NCBI GenBank assembly: GCA_026989995.1
Contig: JALSIO010000026.1
Location: 1 to 6,700 of the forward strand
Length of the DNA stretch: 6,700 nucleotides
Direction of reading: 5' to 3'
Source of the DNA: Myxococcales bacterium
Lineage (GTDB): Bacteria; Myxococcota_A; UBA9160; JALSIO01
Below are positions 5,671 to 6,700 of the stretch, piece after piece. The notes beneath the pieces were generated by a model. That model had not been told where the DNA came from, did no database searches, and worked only from the letters and a program-made list of their open reading frames with translations. A program made the translations under genes and the position numbers. The stretch's first letter is position 1; each line of letters starts with the position of its first letter.

Positions 5671-6700
5671 GGAGGCCCGGCGACCGGCCCGCGCCGGATC
5701 CGGCCGGGATCTACCGGGCGGGCTTCGAGGCGCGGTCCCGGGAGGCGGCCCGCCTGGCGCGGCGGAGCCGTTGGATCTCGAACGCACGGCTCGCAGTCTT
5801 CGCGGCGGGGGGACTGCTCGCCTGGCTCGCGCTCGGACCGGGCCTGCTGCCGGCTCCGCTCCCTCTCGCCGCAGCCGGGCTCTTCGGTGCGCTCGTCGTC
5901 TACCACGACCGGGTGATCCGCAGCCGCGGGCGCATGGAACGGGCCTGCGCCTTCTACCGGCGGGGCCTCGATCGGCTGGAGCACCGCTTCGCCGGGACCG
6001 GCAGCAGCGGGGAGCGCTACCGCGACCCCCACCATCTCTACGCCGAGGACCTCGACCTCTTCGGCCCCGGATCGCTCTTCGAGCGCCTCTGCGAGGCCCG
6101 CAGCCGCGCCGGGGAGGACACGCTGGCCCGCTGGCTGCTCGAGCCCGCGCGCGCCGAGGAGGTCCGGCGCCGGCAGGAGGCCGTCGCCGAGCTCCGCGAT
6201 CGGGTCGACCTCCGGGAGGACCTCGCCGTGCTCGGCGAGCAGGTGGCCCGCGGGATCGCCACCGGACCGCTCGTGGCCTGGGCCCGCGCCGGGGGCACGG
6301 CGCCCGGACGGGCGGTGCGCCTTTTCGCCGCCGGGCTCGCGCTCTTCGGTGCGGGGGCACTCGTGCTCCTGGCCGTCACCCCGGCCGGGCCCCTTCCCCT
6401 CCTCGCCGCCCTGACCCTGGAGGCGCTGTTCGCAGCCCGCTTCCGGCGGCGGGTGCGCGAGACCCTGGCCGCCGCCGACGCGGCGGGGCGTGGGCTCGCC
6501 CCCCTGGCCGAGCTCCTCGACCGCCTCGCAGCCGAGTCGTTCCGCTCCGAGCGTCTCCGGGAGATCGAGGCCCGCCTGGCCGGGTCCGGACGGGACGCCG
6601 CCGCGGAGATCCGGCGGCTGCGCCGCTGCCTCGACCTCGCCGACGCCCGGCGGAACCAGCTCTTCGCCCCGGTGGCGTCCCTGCTGCTCTGGGGTACCCA
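5667..6700 (+). CDS. Membrane-anchored MutS-like protein, N-terminal part (3' end outside window)
   Basis: The frame stays open from GTG 5667 to the window edge (344 residues) and holds two hydrophobic pairs. Residues about 40-61 and 63-79 form the first membrane hairpin; about 219-237 and 242-257 form the second. Between them, DLDLFGPGSLFERL (128-141) followed by ARSRAGEDTLARWLLEPA is the MutS core (domain III) signature, as in MutS: an early sub-module whose loss of activity regions is followed by a QEAVAEL helix. Residues about 258-340 form charged helices. The family is the roughly 600-residue MutS-related proteins with transmembrane segments, and the MutS ABC-type ATPase would lie beyond the edge. 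No mismatch-binding N-domain is present, so classical mismatch repair is unlikely; the role is unknown. GTG 5667 overlaps the kinase TGA by three bases, no Shine-Dalgarno precedes it, and the next in-frame ATG (5934) would delete the first hairpin. Coupled translation is likely. Confidence 0.83.
   Translation, partial: MRRPGDRPAPDPAGIYRAGFEARSREAARLARRSRWISNARLAVFAAGGLLAWLALGPGLLPAPLPLAAAGLFGALVVYHDRVIRSRGRMERACAFYRRGLDRLEHRFAGTGSSGERYRDPHHLYAEDLDLFGPGSLFERLCEARSRAGEDTLARWLLEPARAEEVRRRQEAVAELRDRVDLREDLAVLGEQVARGIATGPLVAWARAGGTAPGRAVRLFAAGLALFGAGALVLLAVTPAGPLPLLAALTLEALFAARFRRRVRETLAAADAAGRGLAPLAELLDRLAAESFRSERLREIEARLAGSGRDAAAEIRRLRRCLDLADARRNQLFAPVASLLLWGT

Noticed and set aside
4128..6360. 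Two long minus-strand open frames opposite the kinase and MutS-like genes
   Set aside because: Arg/Ala/Pro-rich shadows of strongly supported plus-strand genes; one of them also runs out of frame across the LolA-like gene.

Overview
This is a very GC-rich chromosomal window with strong G/C preference at third codon positions. The S8/FG-GAP exoprotein, the Mrp subtype and a membrane-anchored MutS-like protein together suggest a deltaproteobacterium-type lineage (Myxococcota, Desulfobacterota or Binatota-like). That placement is inference from gene content, because no marker RNA is present. I see no IS element, CRISPR array, tRNA, rRNA or integration site, and no gene-free stretch over 300 bases.

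Layout. (1) Positions 1-2955, plus strand: the 3' part of a large secreted protein. It begins inside a subtilase-like (S8) domain, followed by a beta-sandwich-like linker, eight FG-GAP/VCBS-type calcium-loop repeats (probable beta-propeller) and an Ala-rich helical tail. (2) Positions 2956-3036: an 81-base gap holding a GC hairpin and a -10-like hexamer. (3) Positions 3037-4131, plus: an Mrp/ApbC-type P-loop Fe-S carrier with an N-terminal MIP18 domain, lacking the usual CxxC pair. (4) Positions 4115-4846, minus: a secreted LolA-fold-like protein, convergent with mrp and overlapping its end by 17 bases. (5) Positions 4873-5670, plus: a ThiD-like kinase divergent from gene 4, with only 26 bases between the two start codons. 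(6) Position 5667 to the window end, plus: the N-terminal half of a membrane-anchored MutS-like protein, whose GTG start overlaps the kinase stop.

The genes do not form an obvious single pathway. Kinase and MutS-like genes look like one translationally coupled operon; the others appear to be separate housekeeping or envelope genes.

The most notable pattern is regulatory. All three genes whose own promoter lies in the window have a TANNNT hexamer exactly 8 bases before the start codon, with no Shine-Dalgarno sequence. This is the geometry expected of leaderless mRNAs. In the divergent pair, the two hexamers overlap on opposite strands. I found no convincing evidence for an undescribed multi-gene system; the leaderless architecture and the membrane MutS-like gene deserve the most attention.
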